Shown one piece after another: positions 6,602 to 8,219 of a DNA stretch of 8,219 bases (the stretch's first letter is position 1; every line of letters starts with the position of its first letter). This stretch comes from JBEIFW01 sp044370695 (GTDB lineage: Bacteria > Actinomycetota > Acidimicrobiia > Acidimicrobiales > Ilumatobacteraceae). The stretch covers positions 1 through 8,219 of the forward strand of contig JBILVB010000165.1 in assembly GCA_044370695.1 (NCBI GenBank), in the 5' to 3' direction. The notes beneath the pieces are model-generated. The model was not told where the DNA came from, ran no database searches, and saw only the letters and a list, made by a program, of their open reading frames with translations. The position numbers and the translations under genes were made by a program.

Positions 6602-6641
6602 GGACCGGCTCAGCGAACCTGGCTGCCGATGTCGCTGAGCC
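6597..6641. terminator. Overlapping inverted repeats at the convergent MFS / MCP gene ends
   Basis: GGCTCAGCGA (6607-6616) and TCGCTGAGCC (6632-6641) are a perfect 10-base inverted repeat with a 15-base loop. The left arm contains the MCP stop codon, and the right arm lies in its last codons. A second, mutually exclusive hairpin pairs GCTGAG (6597-6602, containing the MFS stop) with CTCAGC (6609-6614) over a 6-base loop. There is no T-tract. A bidirectional terminator is plausible, but this is inferred from structure and location. Confidence 0.42.
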
Positions 6642-7905
6642 CGGCCACGGCGTCGGCGATCGCACCGGTGCGGTCTGCGGCGCGATGTGCGCTCGTGACG
6701 ATCTCCGCCGCCGTCGCCGTCTGCTCCTCGACCGCTCCGGCGATCGAGCTCTGGAGCTGGCTGATGTGGTCGATCACCTCGGTGATCCCGTGGATCGCAG
6801 CGACCGCCGTCGCCGTATCGGACTGGATCGTCGTGATCATCGTTGCGATCTCACCCGCTGCCCGCGTCGTCTGCTCGGCCAGGAGCTTCACCTCCTGGGC
6901 GACGACGGCGAAGCTCTTGCCCGCTTCACCGGCTCGGGCTGCCTCGATCGTGGCGTTGAGGGCGAGGAGATTGGTCTGGTCGGCGATCGAGGTGATCACC
7001 TCGAGGACCCGGCCGATCTCGCGCGAGGACTCCCCGAGTCGAGCGACGATGTCGTTCGTCCGGGTCGCTTCGTCGACGGCGCCGGCTGCGACGGTCGACG
7101 CCTCGGTCGCGCTGGTGGAGATCTCGCGCACCGACGCCGACATCTGTGCCATGGCGCTCGCGACGGTCTGCACCGACAGGTTCACCTCGTCGATGGAGGC
7201 GCGCACTCGACCGGCCTCGTCGTCGACGAGGTCGGACAGCCGGCGCGATCGGGCCAGGGCCTCCTCGGCGCGCTCGGTCAGCCGGCGCTCCGCGGTCGCC
7301 CGTTCGAGCTGCGCCTCGAGGAGGGCGGCGCGGTCGCCGGCGCCGCGTTCCTCGACCTCGACCGCATGTCGACGGATCTGCTCGAGGCCACGCCAGAGCG
7401 TCGCGACGACACCGACGGTCACGAGGCCGAACGCGGCGTACCCGAGGTGCCAGGCCCAGGTCATCGACCCGGTGGCCGCGCCGAGCACGGCGTCCCGCCA
7501 GATCATCGCTGCCCCGCCGTGCGCCCCGAGCAGTGTCGACGCAACCGCGACCGGGAACCACGACTGGTACGCCGCGGCGACGACGAGCACGACCAGCACG
7601 TGGGCTCGGGCGTGGGGATCTCCGCCGCTCAGGTGGGCGAGGGCTGCCGAACAGACGGCAAGCGCGACGACGACGAGAGCGCCGCGCCGGAGCTGCGACC
7701 CGGGGGGCGCAGCGGCGAAACCGCACACGACGACGACCGCAACCCAGATCAGGCCGACGGGGCCACGCGGGCCGGCGACCGCCAGCCCGGCGAGCGCCAC
7801 GGCATGCAGCGCCACGAGACCCAGGACGAGCCGGTGCCGACGCTCGAACTCGGGGGCGTCGAGCGCAGCCGGTCGTGGCAGCCAGGTCGGTGAACGCTCC
7901 GTCAC
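6610..7905 (-). CDS. Methyl-accepting chemotaxis-type receptor with a six-helix membrane sensor and no HAMP domain
   Basis: A membrane signalling protein of 431 residues that would control a CheA kinase through CheW. The N-terminus (20-170) carries about six hydrophobic helices, starting with ERRHRLVLGLVALH and including DPHARAHVLVVLVVAAAYQSW (96-116). The layout resembles a membrane-embedded sensor also found on other signalling proteins; there is no large extracellular domain. No HAMP is evident: a charged coiled coil (171-235, rich in Glu, Ala and Arg) links membrane to signalling domain. The MCP hairpin is strongly conserved, with ITSIADQTNLLALNATIEAA (304-323), ARAGEAGKSFAVVAQEVKLL and AEQTTRAAGEI. 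The C-terminus (GLSDIGSQVR) lacks a CheR/CheB-binding pentapeptide. The start is the GTG at 7905, chosen because the family motif begins soon after. The 63 bases upstream contain no TA-containing -10 and no Shine-Dalgarno, so it may be read from an upstream promoter. The ligand is unknown. Confidence 0.93.
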   Translation of the reverse strand: MTERSPTWLPRPAALDAPEFERRHRLVLGLVALHAVALAGLAVAGPRGPVGLIWVAVVVVCGFAAAPPGSQLRRGALVVVALAVCSAALAHLSGGDPHARAHVLVVLVVAAAYQSWFPVAVASTLLGAHGGAAMIWRDAVLGAATGSMTWAWHLGYAAFGLVTVGVVATLWRGLEQIRRHAVEVEERGAGDRAALLEAQLERATAERRLTERAEEALARSRRLSDLVDDEAGRVRASIDEVNLSVQTVASAMAQMSASVREISTSATEASTVAAGAVDEATRTNDIVARLGESSREIGRVLEVITSIADQTNLLALNATIEAARAGEAGKSFAVVAQEVKLLAEQTTRAAGEIATMITTIQSDTATAVAAIHGITEVIDHISQLQSSIAGAVEEQTATAAEIVTSAHRAADRTGAIADAVAGLSDIGSQVR

Positions 7906-7968
7906 GTTCGTGGAATCGGCGTCGGCGACCGGGAGTTGAGCGAAGCGGCGGGCGAGCGGCCGCAGCGG

Positions 7969-8219
7969 TCAGCCGTCGAGGTCGAGCCTCGCCAGCCACA
8001 GGCCGGGCGCGTCCACCTCCGCCGGGGTCGGGAGCGCGACCTCACCGGCCCACAGCCGGCTCACCCCGGCGCTGCCCGCCCGCTCGACCACTCCGGCGAC
8101 GAACGCGCTGCCTCGCTCGACCGCTGCCCGCGTCAGGGTGAGACCGAAGAGCCGTTCGACGAAGAGATCGGACGGATCGGCGTCGATGCGGCGTCGGCGC
8201 ACCGCCTCGGCGATACGGC
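7969..8219 (-). CDS. C-terminus of a DUF2342-type zinc-dependent metallopeptidase (partial)
   Basis: The visible 82 residues end in TGA at 7969, and the frame stays open through the right edge, so the N-terminal part lies outside. The text matches what I know of the C-terminus of the actinobacterial DUF2342 family (also labelled a putative F420-biosynthesis-associated hydrolase). It reads IAEAVRRRRIDADPSDLFVE, then RLFGLTLTRAAVERGSAFVAG, then VSRLWAGEVALPTPAEV and APGLWLARLDLDG. The metal-binding HEXXH motif of the family would be upstream and is not visible, so activity cannot be judged. A GTG at 8202-8200 is an internal Val: the residues before it (RIAEA) continue the family match. The gene is in the same direction as the MCP gene and 63 bases from it, so the two could be co-transcribed. 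Confidence 0.8.
   Translation of the reverse strand, partial: RIAEAVRRRRIDADPSDLFVERLFGLTLTRAAVERGSAFVAGVVERAGSAGVSRLWAGEVALPTPAEVDAPGLWLARLDLDG

Noticed and set aside
6629..7939. A 436-residue + strand open frame antisense to the MCP gene
   Set aside because: The minus strand encodes a complete, highly conserved MCP. The antisense translation is Ser/Ala/Arg-rich with no recognisable motif.
7945..7963. GCGGC/GCCGC stem in the gap between the metallopeptidase and MCP genes as a terminator
   Set aside because: There are only five base pairs with a 9-base loop and no T-tract, in very GC-rich DNA; not distinguishable from chance.
8200..8202. GTG as the start of a 77-residue minus strand gene
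   Set aside because: The residues encoded before it (RIAEA) continue the DUF2342 family match, so it is an internal Val in a longer gene cut by the window edge.

Overview
The window is a GC-rich (about 70% by eye), densely packed chromosomal segment, most likely from an actinobacterium. The composition, the frequent GTG starts, the exclusive TGA stops, the leaderless-type promoters and the DUF2342-type metallopeptidase remnant at the right edge all point that way. The MFS protein and the MCP sensor region look to me like families common in the class Acidimicrobiia. That narrower placement rests on memory and is tentative. I see no mobile element, CRISPR array, tRNA or rRNA, and no intergenic gap longer than 66 bases.

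Layout, left to right. (1) A + strand block holds the 3' three quarters of a glycogen branching enzyme gene (glgB, cut by the left edge), then azlC and azlD, the two subunits of a branched-chain amino acid exporter. Both junctions are 4-base GTGA overlaps. (2) A converging - strand gene encodes a small predicted lipoprotein of unknown function. (3) A 66-base divergent promoter region separates it from a + strand GH57/DUF3536 glycoside hydrolase gene. (4) A + strand MFS transporter gene follows after 31 bases and appears to have its own promoter. (5) Two - strand genes converge on it: a six-helix membrane chemoreceptor-type protein (MCP signalling domain), and the C-terminal 82 residues of a DUF2342-type zinc metallopeptidase that runs off the right edge.

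How the genes may work together. GlgB and the GH57 protein both act on alpha-glucan, so the left half probably belongs to a glycogen or alpha-glucan neighbourhood. Tight overlap would co-express AzlCD with GlgB, but no biochemical link is evident. The MFS, MCP and metallopeptidase genes look like ordinary housekeeping or accessory neighbours.

The most distinctive signals are regulatory. Three genes have a TANNNT -10 element placed so that transcription would begin at or next to the start codon, with no Shine-Dalgarno sequence. The operon-internal azlD instead has a clear GGAGA. A perfect 12-base palindrome overlaps the -10 of the GH57 gene. Both convergent gene ends carry inverted repeats that span the facing stop codons. 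I found no convincing new multi-gene defence or mobile system.
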